Shown here piece by piece: positions 35,531 to 45,659 of a DNA stretch of 64,000 nt; the first letter of the stretch is position 1; the number at the start of each line of letters is the position of its first letter. The notes beneath the pieces were generated by a model. That model searched no databases. It was not told the origin of the DNA and saw nothing but the letters and a program-made list of their open reading frames with translations. This stretch comes from Saprospiraceae bacterium (GTDB taxonomy: Bacteria > Bacteroidota > Bacteroidia > Chitinophagales > Saprospiraceae), in assembly GCA_020850225.1 (NCBI GenBank), contig JADZFD010000072.1, positions 1 to 64,000 on the forward strand, written 5' to 3'. A program made the translations under genes and the position numbers.

Positions 35531-35875
35531 CTAACTGTTTTTAGATAGTTCGTCCCAGTATTCAACGGCACGACGTGTATGCGGTATACATATGGAACCG
35601 CCTACAATATTGGCAATGGAAAATACCTCAAAAACTTCTTCTGTGGATACACCTGCTTGATAACAAGTTCCTAAGTGATATTTGATACAATCATCACATC
35701 TGAGTACCATAGAAGCTACGAGACCAAGTAGTTCCTTGGTTTTTACGGACAATGCACCTTCCTGATAGGATTGGTTGTCCAGACTGAAAAATCTTTTTAA
35801 AACGACATTGTCCTGTTCCATGATGCGGTCGTTCATTCTCTTGCGGTATTCATTAAATTCCTGTATTAAAGCCAT
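35531..35875 (-). CDS. Carboxymuconolactone decarboxylase/AhpD-like protein
   Basis: The 114-aa protein has the AhpD-type redox motif in LRCDDCIKYHLGTCYQAG: a CxxC pair followed three residues later by His, as in alkylhydroperoxidase D. TKELLGLVASMV precedes it and EVFEVFSIANIVGG follows. Members act as small peroxidases or decarboxylases; with CxxC...H present, a redox role is more likely than decarboxylation. Monocistronic as far as can be seen. Confidence 0.88.
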   Translation of the reverse strand: MALIQEFNEYRKRMNDRIMEQDNVVLKRFFSLDNQSYQEGALSVKTKELLGLVASMVLRCDDCIKYHLGTCYQAGVSTEEVFEVFSIANIVGGSICIPHTRRAVEYWDELSKNS

Positions 35876-36027
35876 GCTTTTTGGTTTATTGATTCTATTG
35901 AAAATTACATATCTGTCTTTAGTGATATACTTGTTAAGTACAGAATTGAAGATGTAAAGTTATAAGATTTGTTGTATATTTTGGTGCTCTGTAGATTTAA
36001 TAATCGGTATGTTATTTTTACTTCAGG

Positions 36028-36058
36028 TTTGTCTGTCAGGCAGAAATGACTATCTTTG
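36028..36058 (+). promoter_or_regulatory. Promoter of the acyl-CoA dehydrogenase gene
   Basis: TTTG (36028-36031), a 19-bp gap and TATCTTTG (36051-36058) match the full Bacteroidota -33/-7 consensus. The ATG is 40 bp downstream. This is the best promoter in the window. Confidence 0.88.
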
Positions 36059-36098
36059 CATTATCGTAATAATCATAACCTAAAATAAATAGTATTGT

Positions 36099-37244
36099 AT
36101 GAATCCTGAAGCAATAGATAACCTGATGATGATCGAAGAGTCAGCGCGGACTTTTGCCGGGCAAAACATTCTTCCGCATGTGATGGAATGGGACGAAGCA
36201 CAAACTTTCCCTGTAGAAACAATGAAAGCTTTGGGACAACACGGATTTATGGGCGTACTTGTACCTGAAATATACGGAGGGTCCGGATTGGGATATCAGG
36301 AATATGTCAGTATTATCGTAGAAGTAGCCAAAGTTTGTGGTTCAGTAGGATTGAGCCTTGCTGCACATAACAGTTTGTGTACAGGACATATTCTTGCCTT
36401 CGGCAATGAGGAACAAAAACAAAAGTATCTGCCTAAATTAGCTTCAGCTGAATGGATTGGTGCATGGGGACTCACCGAAGCCAATACAGGTTCTGATGCT
36501 ATGCGTATGAAGTGTGTTGCTGTACAGGATGGCGACTATTGGGTGATCAATGGCTCCAAGAACTGGATAACGCACGGAATCTCCGGCAATGTAGCAGTCG
36601 TACTGGCCAGAACAGGTGAATTGCTGGATAGCCGTGGTATAACTTCTTTTGTTGTAGAACGGGATACACCCGGGTTTCATGCTGGCAAGAAAGAAAATAA
36701 ACTGGGGATGAGAGCATCCGAAACTGCAGAAATGATATTCGAAAATTGCCGAGTACACAAGTCGCAAATACTTGGTGATATCGGTGAAGGCTTTATACAG
36801 GCGATGAAAGTACTGGATGGAGGACGTATAAGTATAGCCGCACTCGCATTGGGTATAGCTAAAGGCGCATATGAAGCCGCTGTCAAATATGCTGGGGAGC
36901 GTGAACAGTTTGGACAACCTATAGCCAATTTTCAGGCCATCGGATTTAAACTTGCTGATATGGAAACCAAAATTCAGGCAGCTGAATTATTGATTCGTAA
37001 AGCTGCACATCTTAAAAACAACGGTCAGCCCATGACTACTATATCAGCAATGGCCAAGTATTATGCATCTGAAATCAGTGTCCAGATAGCAACCGATGCC
37101 GTACAGATTTTTGGAGGGTATGGTTATACCAAAGACTTCCCGGTAGAAAAATTCTACAGGGATTCAAAACTATGTACAATAGGAGAGGGTACATCTGAAA
37201 TACAGAAGCTGGTTATCAGCAGGAATATCCTTAGAGGAGAGTAG
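36099..37244 (+). CDS. Acyl-CoA dehydrogenase
   Basis: The 381-aa flavoprotein makes the alpha-beta double bond in acyl-CoA oxidation and passes electrons to ETF. It has GAWGLTEANTGSDA (FAD/substrate region), WVINGSKNWITHG, REQFGQPIANFQAIGFKLADM, and the C-terminal catalytic segment IGEGTSEIQ in which E363 is in the position of the catalytic base of short- and medium-chain enzymes. Length matches the butyryl/isovaleryl group. Chain-length specificity cannot be read. Single gene with a strong promoter. Confidence 0.95.
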   Translation: MNPEAIDNLMMIEESARTFAGQNILPHVMEWDEAQTFPVETMKALGQHGFMGVLVPEIYGGSGLGYQEYVSIIVEVAKVCGSVGLSLAAHNSLCTGHILAFGNEEQKQKYLPKLASAEWIGAWGLTEANTGSDAMRMKCVAVQDGDYWVINGSKNWITHGISGNVAVVLARTGELLDSRGITSFVVERDTPGFHAGKKENKLGMRASETAEMIFENCRVHKSQILGDIGEGFIQAMKVLDGGRISIAALALGIAKGAYEAAVKYAGEREQFGQPIANFQAIGFKLADMETKIQAAELLIRKAAHLKNNGQPMTTISAMAKYYASEISVQIATDAVQIFGGYGYTKDFPVEKFYRDSKLCTIGEGTSEIQKLVISRNILRGE

Positions 37245-37308
37245 TGGTTTGGAATTGATACATAGATAAATGGTTGTACTGAGGTTTTTTGTGAAGCAGC
37301 ATACATTA

Positions 37309-38334
37309 CTATACAATTATTGGAAGTTTTGATAATACTTCATCAATCATAGCTTCCGTGATATCTGCATGCGTTACAAACCGTATTGTATTGTCACCAA
37401 ATGGCGAAGCAAGAATTCCGTTATTCTTAAGTTTTTCCAGATAAACTATGTCTCTGATATCATCCTGCAACCTGAATATGACGATATTGGAAGAAACGGG
37501 TTTGAGTTCTTTTACATAACTCACGTGTGACAGAACTTCTGCGATATTCTTAGCGCGGTCATTGTCTGTTTTGAGATTTGGGATATGATACTCCAGCGCA
37601 TATATGCAAGCAGCTGCCAGATATCCGGCCTGACGCATTCCACCACCCATAACTTTTCTGTAACGTCGGGCCATACGTATTATTTCTGTATCACCAATGA
37701 GCAGTGAACCAACAGGAGCACCAAGTCCCTTGGAAATGCAAATTGATATAGTATCAAAATATCGACCCCAATCCAATGTAGATTCACCCGTTTCTACCAA
37801 AGCGTTGAACAGCCTTGCTCCGTCCAGATGCAATTTTAGATTTTTCTGGCGACATAATGCAGCGATGGGTTGTACCTCATTCAGTCTGTATATGCTGCCT
37901 CCACCCTTATTGCATGTGTTTTCAAGAACGACAAGTTTGGAAGTCGGTTGCCAGTCGTGTCCGGGTTTGATTGCAGATTCAATTTGCTGCGCATTGATTT
38001 TTCCGTATTGTCCCTGAATCAGGGTGATGCCTACACCGCTGTTAAAACTATAACCTCCCGTTTCGGATTGATATATATGTGAGTCTGTATCGCATATGAT
38101 ATCGTCAAGAGGTTGTGTATTTACCTTAATCGCAATCTGATTGGTCATCGTTCCTGAAGGACAGAACAAAGCGGCTTCCTTTCCAAACATCTCAGCCACC
38201 TTAGTCTGTAAAGTATTTACGGACGGATCTTCGCCAAATACATCATCTCCTACTTCAGCCTGCATCATATATTGAAGCATCTGAGGTGTAGGCTTTGTGA
38301 AGGTGTCACTGATAAGGTTGATTGCTGAAGTCAT
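37309..38334 (-). CDS. ltaE: Low-specificity L-threonine aldolase
   Basis: The 341-aa PLP enzyme cleaves L-threonine or L-allo-threonine to glycine and acetaldehyde. It begins NLISDTFTKPTPQML, has VGDDVFGEDPSVN, ALFCPSGTMTNQIAI, LHLDGARLFNA and the PLP lysine in SICISKGLGAPVGSLL. These match the GLY1/LtaE family closely and length is normal. It lies 90 bp downstream of the coiled-coil protein gene on the same strand, but a terminator separates them. Confidence 0.93.
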   Translation of the reverse strand: MTSAINLISDTFTKPTPQMLQYMMQAEVGDDVFGEDPSVNTLQTKVAEMFGKEAALFCPSGTMTNQIAIKVNTQPLDDIICDTDSHIYQSETGGYSFNSGVGITLIQGQYGKINAQQIESAIKPGHDWQPTSKLVVLENTCNKGGGSIYRLNEVQPIAALCRQKNLKLHLDGARLFNALVETGESTLDWGRYFDTISICISKGLGAPVGSLLIGDTEIIRMARRYRKVMGGGMRQAGYLAAACIYALEYHIPNLKTDNDRAKNIAEVLSHVSYVKELKPVSSNIVIFRLQDDIRDIVYLEKLKNNGILASPFGDNTIRFVTHADITEAMIDEVLSKLPIIV

Positions 38335-38358
38335 ACATTTATTTTTTTGTAAAAATAC

Positions 38359-38394
38359 AAAAAGAGCAGGAATGTATTATTACCTGCTCTTTTA
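38359..38394 (-). terminator. Intrinsic terminator after the coiled-coil membrane protein gene
   Basis: AAAAGAGCAGG and CCTGCTCTTTT are exact complements around a 12-base loop; on the minus strand a T-run (TTTTTGTATTTTT) follows. It is 30 bp past the stop of the gene at 38424. Confidence 0.9.
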
Positions 38395-38423
38395 TAAGGT
38401 TGTTCCTGAAGTAAATCAAGTGT

Positions 38424-39374
38424 TTATTTAAGTTTAAATGTATTTTTGCCAACTAAAAATCCATTGTTAAACATTTCTACTTTGTAGTCACCTTTGACCA
38501 GTTGAAGTGGCAGAGACCAGTCTATACAACTATTGGTGTCTTCATTTTTATAATCCAATTCCCCTGAAAAAGAGTAACGCACCTGAGAATTATCAGATTT
38601 GTTGGTTATAACACCGCCTCCGTTATCTTCGACGTATATCGTTTCACCAACAGGATTTATGACACGGACCTGAAAGGTTTTACGACCTGCAGATGTGACC
38701 ATATTTGTCTCAGTCGTAAAACATACCCGTAACATCTGAACATCTTTGGCTTTGGATCTTTCTTTAAGTTTTCCTCCTTTTTTAATTTCAAATCCTTTAA
38801 CATCAATCAGATTAATTTTAATGGCATTGGCCATATCTACTTTTGATCCCAGTAAAGCATTGGATTTAGCTAAGTTTTCTTTTTCCTGAGTCAGATTATT
38901 TTTTTCCAGAATGACGGCTTCTTTAGCAGAGACCTCTTCTTCAACCCGCTGCGTAAGAACCTGATTTTTATCCGTCAGATCTTTATTTTTATCCTGTAAA
39001 GCCTGAAGTTCTGTAAGGTATTTGGATACATTGGTATTCAGGGATTTGATTTCTTCCTTAGCTTTATCCAATTCCTTTTTTGTCCAGATAAGATTATTTA
39101 TTTTTTCTTTCTGAGTCCGAAGTTCTTCTTTTTGCTGATCAATCAAAGAATTTAACTGCTCATTATTGCCCCGCATTTCTTCCAGACTTTCCAATGCCGT
39201 CTGATAGTCCTGATCCAGTTCTTCCTGTACTTTTTGAAGTTCGAGTGTTTCCGTTTTCTGAACCTGAAAGTTGGATGTTAATTTGTTGTTGACATACCAC
39301 TGGTATCCATTCAAACCCAGCAGTGATATAATAATTGTAATGGCTATTGCCTGAAAATTTTGACCTGTACTCAT
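38424..39374 (-). CDS. Membrane-anchored coiled-coil protein, function unknown
   Basis: The 316-aa protein has one N-terminal membrane segment (about 8-26, FQAIAITIIISLLGLNGYQWY), then a long predicted coiled coil (about 40-180) rich in Glu, Lys, Leu and Gln. A C-terminal beta-rich domain (about 200-316) has FTTETNMVTSAGRKTFQVRVINPVGETIY and ends GFLVGKNTFKLK. The layout, cytosol/membrane/periplasm with a stalk and a compact head, suggests an envelope scaffold. Similar uncharacterised proteins occur in Bacteroidota. No enzymatic motif is visible. Ends in a strong terminator. Confidence 0.75.
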   Translation of the reverse strand: MSTGQNFQAIAITIIISLLGLNGYQWYVNNKLTSNFQVQKTETLELQKVQEELDQDYQTALESLEEMRGNNEQLNSLIDQQKEELRTQKEKINNLIWTKKELDKAKEEIKSLNTNVSKYLTELQALQDKNKDLTDKNQVLTQRVEEEVSAKEAVILEKNNLTQEKENLAKSNALLGSKVDMANAIKINLIDVKGFEIKKGGKLKERSKAKDVQMLRVCFTTETNMVTSAGRKTFQVRVINPVGETIYVEDNGGGVITNKSDNSQVRYSFSGELDYKNEDTNSCIDWSLPLQLVKGDYKVEMFNNGFLVGKNTFKLK

Positions 39375-39498
39375 TTTAAAATATTATTTTATAAAATTAA
39401 CGATGTAAATATATGATGTTATTGTTTATTGTAGTATCTTTATTACGAAAAATGGATATAAATCCTGATTTTTTTATCCGTATAAACCCTGATGTTTT

Positions 39499-40266
39499 AT
39501 GTTTTTAAATGCAAATATTCTAAAAAGATGCCTGTTTGTTGATATAGAAACAGTAAGTGAGTTCCCTGATTATGATTCGTTGCCTGATGCCAAAAAGATT
39601 TTTTGGGATTTAAAAGTTGCTCAGATTAAAAAATATGCAACTGAGGAAGAACAACAGCTTACATCCGCTGAAATGTATAGGTTAAAGGCTGGTATTTTTT
39701 CAGAATTTGCCAAAATTGCATGTATTTCCATGGGCTTTTTAAATTTTGAGCAGGATGAACCATCCCATATCCGTATAAAATCGCTTGCAGGAGAAGATGA
39801 ATATCAACTACTTTCTGACTTTTCGAGATTGTTGACCAATCATTATAATGATCCGGAAAACAGTTGTATATCAGGCCACAACATCAAAGAATTTGATATT
39901 CCGTTTATATGCCGAAGAATGGTGATACATCAAATCCGAATACCAAACATACTGGATATAAGTGGCAAAAAACCGTGGCAAACACAACATCTGCTGGATA
40001 CATTGGATATGTGGCGTTTTGGTGATTATAAAAACTATACTTCCCTTGGACTTTTAGCAACTACTCTGGGAATTGCGTCTCCCAAGGATGATATTGATGG
40101 GAGCATGGTGAGTCATGTGTTTTGGGTCGAAGAAGATATAGACAGAATCGTTACTTACTGCCAGAAAGATGTGGTGACTACTATAAATATTGCGCTAAGA
40201 TATGCAGGTAAACCAATAATTGTAAATGAAAATGTAGAGTTTATCAACCATAAACAGGAAGAATAA
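39499..40266 (+). CDS. PolB-like predicted 3'-5' exonuclease
   Basis: The 255-aa protein matches the PolB-like exonuclease family (DNA_pol_B_exo2 type). It has the DxE motif in LFVDIETVS, the second acidic motif in SGHNIKEFDIPFICRR, and the third in TYCQKDVVTTINIALRY (YxxxD, so DEDDy class). All catalytic acids are present, in contrast with the degenerate exonuclease-like protein at 1769-2362. It may act in DNA repair or RNA processing. Single gene, 136 bp before lepA. Confidence 0.88.
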   Translation: MFLNANILKRCLFVDIETVSEFPDYDSLPDAKKIFWDLKVAQIKKYATEEEQQLTSAEMYRLKAGIFSEFAKIACISMGFLNFEQDEPSHIRIKSLAGEDEYQLLSDFSRLLTNHYNDPENSCISGHNIKEFDIPFICRRMVIHQIRIPNILDISGKKPWQTQHLLDTLDMWRFGDYKNYTSLGLLATTLGIASPKDDIDGSMVSHVFWVEEDIDRIVTYCQKDVVTTINIALRYAGKPIIVNENVEFINHKQEE

Positions 40267-40389
40267 AGAGCTTCATAACTGCATTTATATCAGTAAATCA
40301 TAGCCTGTAACAGGTATATGTGCTAATGTATGTTTTATTGTCAGATGTACTTTTTTTGAATGGATATATAATAGATAGCAAGTAATAAT

Positions 40390-40397
40390 TATCTTTG
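40390..40397 (+). promoter_or_regulatory. -7 promoter element placing lepA at the 5' end of its mRNA
   Basis: TATCTTTG is an exact TAnnTTTG and ends only 5 bp before the lepA ATG (40403). Transcription starting about 5-7 bases after the element would give a leaderless or nearly leaderless mRNA. Confidence 0.6.
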
Positions 40398-40402
40398 CGG
40401 CA

Positions 40403-42196
40403 ATGAAGAATATAAGAAATTTTTGTGTAATAGCCCATATAGATCACGGTAAGAGTACTTTGTCTGACAGACTTTTGGAATTTACTAAGACTATATCTGA
40501 ACGTGATATGCAGAATCAGGCACTTGATGACATGGATTTGGAGCGGGAACGAGGTATTACGATTAAAAGTCATGCCATTCAAATGTATTATAATCATACG
40601 GATGGAGAAATATTTACTTTCAATATGATTGATACTCCCGGACACGTAGATTTCTCTTATGAAGTCAGTAGGTCGATTGCAGCATGTGAAGGTGCATTGT
40701 TATTGGTGGATGCCACTCAGGGTATTCAGGCGCAGACTATATCCAATCTGTATCTTGCTATCGAAAACGATCTGGAAATCATCCCGGTGTTGAATAAGGT
40801 AGATATGGATTCAGCTATGATTGAAGAAGTATCAGATCAGGTTATGGATTTAATCGGGTGCAGAAAGGATGAAATTCTGTTGACAAGTGGCAAAACGGGA
40901 ATCGGTATTAGTGAATTGATGGCAGCAATAGTCGACAGGATACCACCACCAGTGGGAGATGCTGATGCGCCGTTGCAGGCGCTGATATTCGACTCCATGT
41001 TCAATTCATTCCGTGGAGTAATCGCTTATTTTCGGATAATGAATGGAACTATTAAAAAAGGAGAAAAAGTCCGTTTTTTTAATACAGGAAAGGTATATGA
41101 TGCAGATGAAATAGGCGTCTTACAAATGTCACAGGTGCCCAAAGATAAACTATCAGCAGGCAATGTTGGTTATATCATAACAGGTATTAAAGAATCCAAG
41201 GAAATTAAAGTTGGCGATACCATTACAACTCATGATAAGCCTTGTGCTGAAGCGATTCATGGTTTTGAAGAAGTAAAACCAATGGTATTTGCAGGGATTT
41301 ATCCCATTGAAAACGAAGATTTTGAAGATTTGAGAGATAGTCTTGAGAAATTGCAACTCAACGACGCATCCTTGATTTTTGAACCGGAATCATCGATAGC
41401 TTTGGGTTTCGGATTCCGATGCGGATTCCTCGGTATGTTGCATCTCGAAATAATTCAGGAACGCCTATCCCGGGAGTTTGATATGGAGGTTATTACTACT
41501 GTTCCCAACGTTTCCTATTATTCTTACGATCAGAAAGGCGTCAGGACAATTCTAAATACGCCGAATGAGCTTTCTGATCCTACCCTTATTTCCAAAATTG
41601 AAGAACCCTATATTCGCTCCAATATCATTACAAAACCTGAGTATATTGGATCTATCATGACGCTTTGTATGGAGAAAAGGGGTGTACTGATAAAGCAGAC
41701 CTACCTGACTACCGAAAGGGTAGAATTGACTTTCGAAATGCCACTGGCAGAAATCGTTTTTGACTTTTATGACCGGTTGAAATCAATTTCCAGAGGTTAT
41801 GCATCCTTTGATTATCATCCTATTGATTACCGGGCTTCGGATTTGGTTAAACTGGATATCAGGCTGAACAGTGAGCCTGTGGATGCCCTGTCTTCTCTGG
41901 TTCACCGTGCCAAAGCAGATTATATAGGAAGGAAAATGTGTGGTAAGTTAAAGGAATTGTTGCCGAGACAGCAGTTTATGATTGCCATTCAAGCCTCAAT
42001 CGGCGCCAAGATTATTGCCCGTGAGACGATTTCTGCACTCCGGAAAGACGTAACAGCCAAATGTTATGGTGGTGACATTTCGCGAAAGCGTAAACTCCTT
42101 GAGAAGCAAAAGAAAGGTAAGAAGAAAATGCGACAGATCGGAAATGTAGAGGTGCCTCAGAAAGCATTTTTACAGGTATTGAAATTGGAAGATTAA
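40403..42196 (+). CDS. lepA: Elongation factor 4 (LepA)
   Basis: The 597-aa translational GTPase has G1 [10 protein letters not shown], the switch [15 protein letters not shown]4 NKVD, and the LepA-specific C-terminal domain ending in [29 protein letters not shown]-type sequence ([23 protein letters not shown]). Length is exactly family-typical. EF4 acts on stalled or mis-translocated ribosomes and initiation. The secreted thioredoxin-fold gene follows after 11 bp and may be cotranscribed. Confidence 0.98.
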   Translation: MKNIRNFCVIAHIDHGKSTLSDRLLEFTKTISERDMQNQALDDMDLERERGITIKSHAIQMYYNHTDGEIFTFNMIDTPGHVDFSYEVSRSIAACEGALLLVDATQGIQAQTISNLYLAIENDLEIIPVLNKVDMDSAMIEEVSDQVMDLIGCRKDEILLTSGKTGIGISELMAAIVDRIPPPVGDADAPLQALIFDSMFNSFRGVIAYFRIMNGTIKKGEKVRFFNTGKVYDADEIGVLQMSQVPKDKLSAGNVGYIITGIKESKEIKVGDTITTHDKPCAEAIHGFEEVKPMVFAGIYPIENEDFEDLRDSLEKLQLNDASLIFEPESSIALGFGFRCGFLGMLHLEIIQERLSREFDMEVITTVPNVSYYSYDQKGVRTILNTPNELSDPTLISKIEEPYIRSNIITKPEYIGSIMTLCMEKRGVLIKQTYLTTERVELTFEMPLAEIVFDFYDRLKSISRGYASFDYHPIDYRASDLVKLDIRLNSEPVDALSSLVHRAKADYIGRKMCGKLKELLPRQQFMIAIQASIGAKIIARETISALRKDVTAKCYGGDISRKRKLLEKQKKGKKKMRQIGNVEVPQKAFLQVLKLED

Positions 42197-42207
42197 ACCC
42201 TGAAATC

Positions 42208-42843
42208 ATGAAATATTATTTTGTAATAGTAATTGTGTTGTTATGGAGTTATAGTTCCTTTGCACAGCAGGATGTTGAATTGATGGATGTAAAGCAGGAT
42301 AATGAAGTGCTGCTATATGCGCAGAATAACCGAAGTGAGGAAGTAGAAATAACACTGCATGCTGATATAAAAGGATATACTTCTTCAGTTAGTATTCCAC
42401 ATACCATGAAGATAGCTACCAAGACCAGGGAAAAGGTGCTTACACTGACACCAACACAGGAGATAGAACATGGATATCAGTTTTCTGTGTCCTATAATTT
42501 ACCTGGAAAATATTCAATCAGGGAGATAACACCTGTTCAAACACATATTCAGTCACAATCTGTAAGTACAGAAATAGATCCTTCAAAGATTTATGTTTTT
42601 TCTAAAAATGGATGTGGCAGGTGTGCTCTCGTTACAAAATACCTCAAGGACAATACAATCGGTTATATAGAATTGAATACTACTGAACAACAATCCAATA
42701 ATCGGTTTATGTTTGACCAACTCGAAAAATCCGGATTTAAAGGTGGATCAGTTACCATGCCTGTTATTCTGTATAAAAATAAGGTTCATTACAATATACC
42801 TGACCTGACAGCACTATTGAAATCATTGGATGAGGAAAAATAG
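42208..42843 (+). CDS. Secreted protein with C-terminal glutaredoxin-like domain
   Basis: The 211-aa protein has a signal peptide (about 1-20, ending SSFAQQ). A beta-rich N-terminal domain (25-115) follows, and then a glutaredoxin-like domain from about 127: IYVFSKNGCGRCALVTKYLKD carries a CxxC (CGRC) motif at the helix start, and GGSVTMPVILYKNK carries the cis-proline loop. A periplasmic thiol-disulfide role is likely. Glutaredoxins are usually cytosolic, so an exported one joined to an unknown domain is unusual. It lies 11 bp after lepA. Confidence 0.8.
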   Translation: MKYYFVIVIVLLWSYSSFAQQDVELMDVKQDNEVLLYAQNNRSEEVEITLHADIKGYTSSVSIPHTMKIATKTREKVLTLTPTQEIEHGYQFSVSYNLPGKYSIREITPVQTHIQSQSVSTEIDPSKIYVFSKNGCGRCALVTKYLKDNTIGYIELNTTEQQSNNRFMFDQLEKSGFKGGSVTMPVILYKNKVHYNIPDLTALLKSLDEEK

Positions 42844-43049
42844 GATATCGTAGTTCGAATCACCAGCATATTCTGGTTAGGCAAAAAAGTAATGAATGAA
42901 AGCGGGATCAGTATAAATAGAATATATTAAAGATTATAGCACTTGTACAGGATTTGCAAGGAATTAATCTGAGATAAATCTTTCATCAAAATTTGACGTT
43001 TTCATAACCACTTTTGAAAACTTTTCAACCTGAGGTTGTTTAAAAGAAT

Positions 43050-45659
43050 ATGAATGAAGAAGAAAAACGTCTGATAGATAAGGACTGGAAAATCTGGGGA
43101 CCGTATGTGAGCCATCGACAATGGGGGACAGTACGGGAAGATTATTCTGCCAACGGCGATGCCTGGAACTATACCAATCACGATACCGCTGAGGCTCGTA
43201 CATATCGCTGGGGAGAAGAAGGCATAGCAGGCATATGTGATGACCAGCAATACCTCAACTTTGCTTTAGGTTTTTGGAATGGCAAGGACAAAATGATTAA
43301 GGAACGTTTTTTTGGTCTTAGTAATTATCAGGGTAACCATGGCGAAGATGTGAAAGAGCTGTATTATCATCTTGAGAGCAGCCCTACACACAGTTATATG
43401 AAAATGCTGTATAAGTATCCTCAACTTGCTTTTCCATATGATGATTTAATTAAAACCAATGGTCAGAGAGGCGTTGATGAACCTGAATATGAGCTCATTG
43501 ATACCGGAATTTTTGATCAGGACGAATACTTTGATATATTTATAGAATATGCCAAAGCAGCTCAGCACGATATCCTTATAAAAATAACCGTGACAAATAA
43601 GGGGCAAGAAATAGCACCTCTTGTAGTGCTGCCAACGCTTTGGTATAGAAATACATGGTTGTGGGGATATGATGATTATAAACCTCAGTTATCACATGGA
43701 CAGGACGGCATAATCATAGCTCACAAAAAACTGAAAGTACAGCGACTTTATGTAGACGGCAATTTTGAGCAGATGTTTACCAATAATGAGTCCAACACCG
43801 AATTGCTCTACAACTGGGACGACTGCCAGCCATATGTAAAAGACGGAATCAATCGGTATATAATGACAGGAAACCCTGCAACTATTACTCCGGAAAATGC
43901 AGGCACAAAAGCTGCTTTTAAGATAACTACTAACATTGCACCCGGTACTTCCCAAACTTTTAGATTGAGGATCAGTGAAGAGACCCAAAATCCATTTGCT
44001 AATTTTGATGAAATCTTTCAACAACGAAAAACTGAAAACGATAAATTTTATGACACTATTCAGCAGGAAATTACCGATGAAGACGAACGGAGGATACAGC
44101 GACAGGCCTTTGCAGGTTTAATGTGGAATAAACAGTTTTACTATTTTGATGTGAGCCAGTGGCTGGATGGAGACCCCGGCAATGTACGTCCGCCGGAAAG
44201 CAGGGAACATATTCGTAATACCGACTGGCGAACGCTGAACAACCGCGATATCATCTCTATGCCGGACAAGTGGGAATATCCGTGGTATGCTACGTGGGAT
44301 CTGGCCTTCCATTGCGTAGCCCTGGCATTGATAGACCCTGATTTTGCAAAAGCGCAGATGCACCTTTTTACGCGTGTATGGTATATGCATCCCAACGGTC
44401 AGTTGCCGGCCTACGAGTGGGAATTCAATGAGGTCAATCCGCCGGTTCATGCCTGGGCAGCCTTCAGGGTTTTCAAGATTGACGAAACACTCAACGGCAA
44501 AGCTGATTTACAATTTCTGGAAGCCGTTTTTCAAAAATTATTGCTCAATTTTACCTGGTGGGTCAACCAAAAAGATAAAAACGGACATAATATTTTTGGA
44601 GGTGGATTCCTTGGATTGGATAATATCGGAGCATTTGACCGAAATACAGTATTAGGTGAAGGAGAGCAGCTGGAGCAGGCCGACGGTACGAGCTGGATGG
44701 CTATGTATGCATTGAATATGATGCGAATTGCCCTTGAACTGGCCCAATATAATAGGGTTTATGAAGATATGGCCACCAAATTTTTTGAACATTTTCTGTA
44801 CATTGCCAATGCTATCAATAATTTAGGTGAGCAAGAGAATGGCCTTTGGAACGAAGAAGATGGTTTCTTTTATGATGCTCTTAAGTTTGAGGGCAGGCAA
44901 TCTGTTTCTCTCAAATTGCGAAGTATTGTAGGATTAATCCCTCTTTTTGCTGTTGAGGTTTTTGAGCATGATTTTCTGGAGAAACTTCCTGATTTTAAGA
45001 ACCGAATGGATTGGATGCTAAAATACAAACCCAAAATAACGGACTTGGTTTCACATTTTGATGAGGAGAGGAATGAAGGGAAACACTTGTTGAGTATCCT
45101 GCAAAAAGATAAATTGGAGAAAATACTCAAAAGAATGCTTGACCCTGGAGAGTTTTTAAGCGATTATGGCATACGCGCTTTATCAAAGGTTTATGAAGAA
45201 AGCCCATACCATTTTAAAACTCCCTTTCATGAATATAAAGTAGCATATCTGCCTGCTGAAAGCGACAGCAATATGTTTGGTGGCAACAGCAACTGGCGGG
45301 GACCGATATGGGCACCTATTAATTTTCTGATAATAGAAAGCCTGGAAAGATTTCATTTTTACTTTGGTGAAGACTTTAAAGTTGAATTTCCGCAAGGCAG
45401 TGGGCGACAATGTACGCTGGATGAAATAGCCGATGATCTCAAACAACGGTTTTGCAGTATTTTTAAGCAAGATGCACAGGGTAGGAGGGCTTTTAACGGG
45501 AATGTAGAAAAATTCCGGACAGATCCCGACTTTAAAGATTATATTCTGTTTTATGAGTATTTTAATGGTGACAATGGTCGTGGAGCAGGAGCGTCTCATC
45601 AAACCGGATGGACTGCTCTCGTTGCTAAATTATTGCATCCGAGATTGTCCAAGGTTTAG
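43050..45659 (+). CDS. GH63-like glycoside hydrolase (MGH1-type glucosidase)
   Basis: The 869-aa protein resembles the bacterial GH63-like glucosidase family. It begins RLIDKDWKIWGPYVSHRQWGTVREDYS and has the acid-rich WGEEGIAGICDD. The (alpha/alpha)6 catalytic half holds GLMWNKQFYYFDVSQWL, KWEYPWYATWDLAFHC, DGTSWMAMYALNM, and the C-terminal NSNWRGPIWAP. In GH63 the acids lie in segments of this kind (the WxxWD and late E/D regions). No signal peptide is visible, so it should be cytosolic, perhaps acting on mannosylglycerate-like or glucosyl compounds. Stands alone after a 206-bp spacer. Confidence 0.88.
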   Translation: MNEEEKRLIDKDWKIWGPYVSHRQWGTVREDYSANGDAWNYTNHDTAEARTYRWGEEGIAGICDDQQYLNFALGFWNGKDKMIKERFFGLSNYQGNHGEDVKELYYHLESSPTHSYMKMLYKYPQLAFPYDDLIKTNGQRGVDEPEYELIDTGIFDQDEYFDIFIEYAKAAQHDILIKITVTNKGQEIAPLVVLPTLWYRNTWLWGYDDYKPQLSHGQDGIIIAHKKLKVQRLYVDGNFEQMFTNNESNTELLYNWDDCQPYVKDGINRYIMTGNPATITPENAGTKAAFKITTNIAPGTSQTFRLRISEETQNPFANFDEIFQQRKTENDKFYDTIQQEITDEDERRIQRQAFAGLMWNKQFYYFDVSQWLDGDPGNVRPPESREHIRNTDWRTLNNRDIISMPDKWEYPWYATWDLAFHCVALALIDPDFAKAQMHLFTRVWYMHPNGQLPAYEWEFNEVNPPVHAWAAFRVFKIDETLNGKADLQFLEAVFQKLLLNFTWWVNQKDKNGHNIFGGGFLGLDNIGAFDRNTVLGEGEQLEQADGTSWMAMYALNMMRIALELAQYNRVYEDMATKFFEHFLYIANAINNLGEQENGLWNEEDGFFYDALKFEGRQSVSLKLRSIVGLIPLFAVEVFEHDFLEKLPDFKNRMDWMLKYKPKITDLVSHFDEERNEGKHLLSILQKDKLEKILKRMLDPGEFLSDYGIRALSKVYEESPYHFKTPFHEYKVAYLPAESDSNMFGGNSNWRGPIWAPINFLIIESLERFHFYFGEDFKVEFPQGSGRQCTLDEIADDLKQRFCSIFKQDAQGRRAFNGNVEKFRTDPDFKDYILFYEYFNGDNGRGAGASHQTGWTALVAKLLHPRLSKV

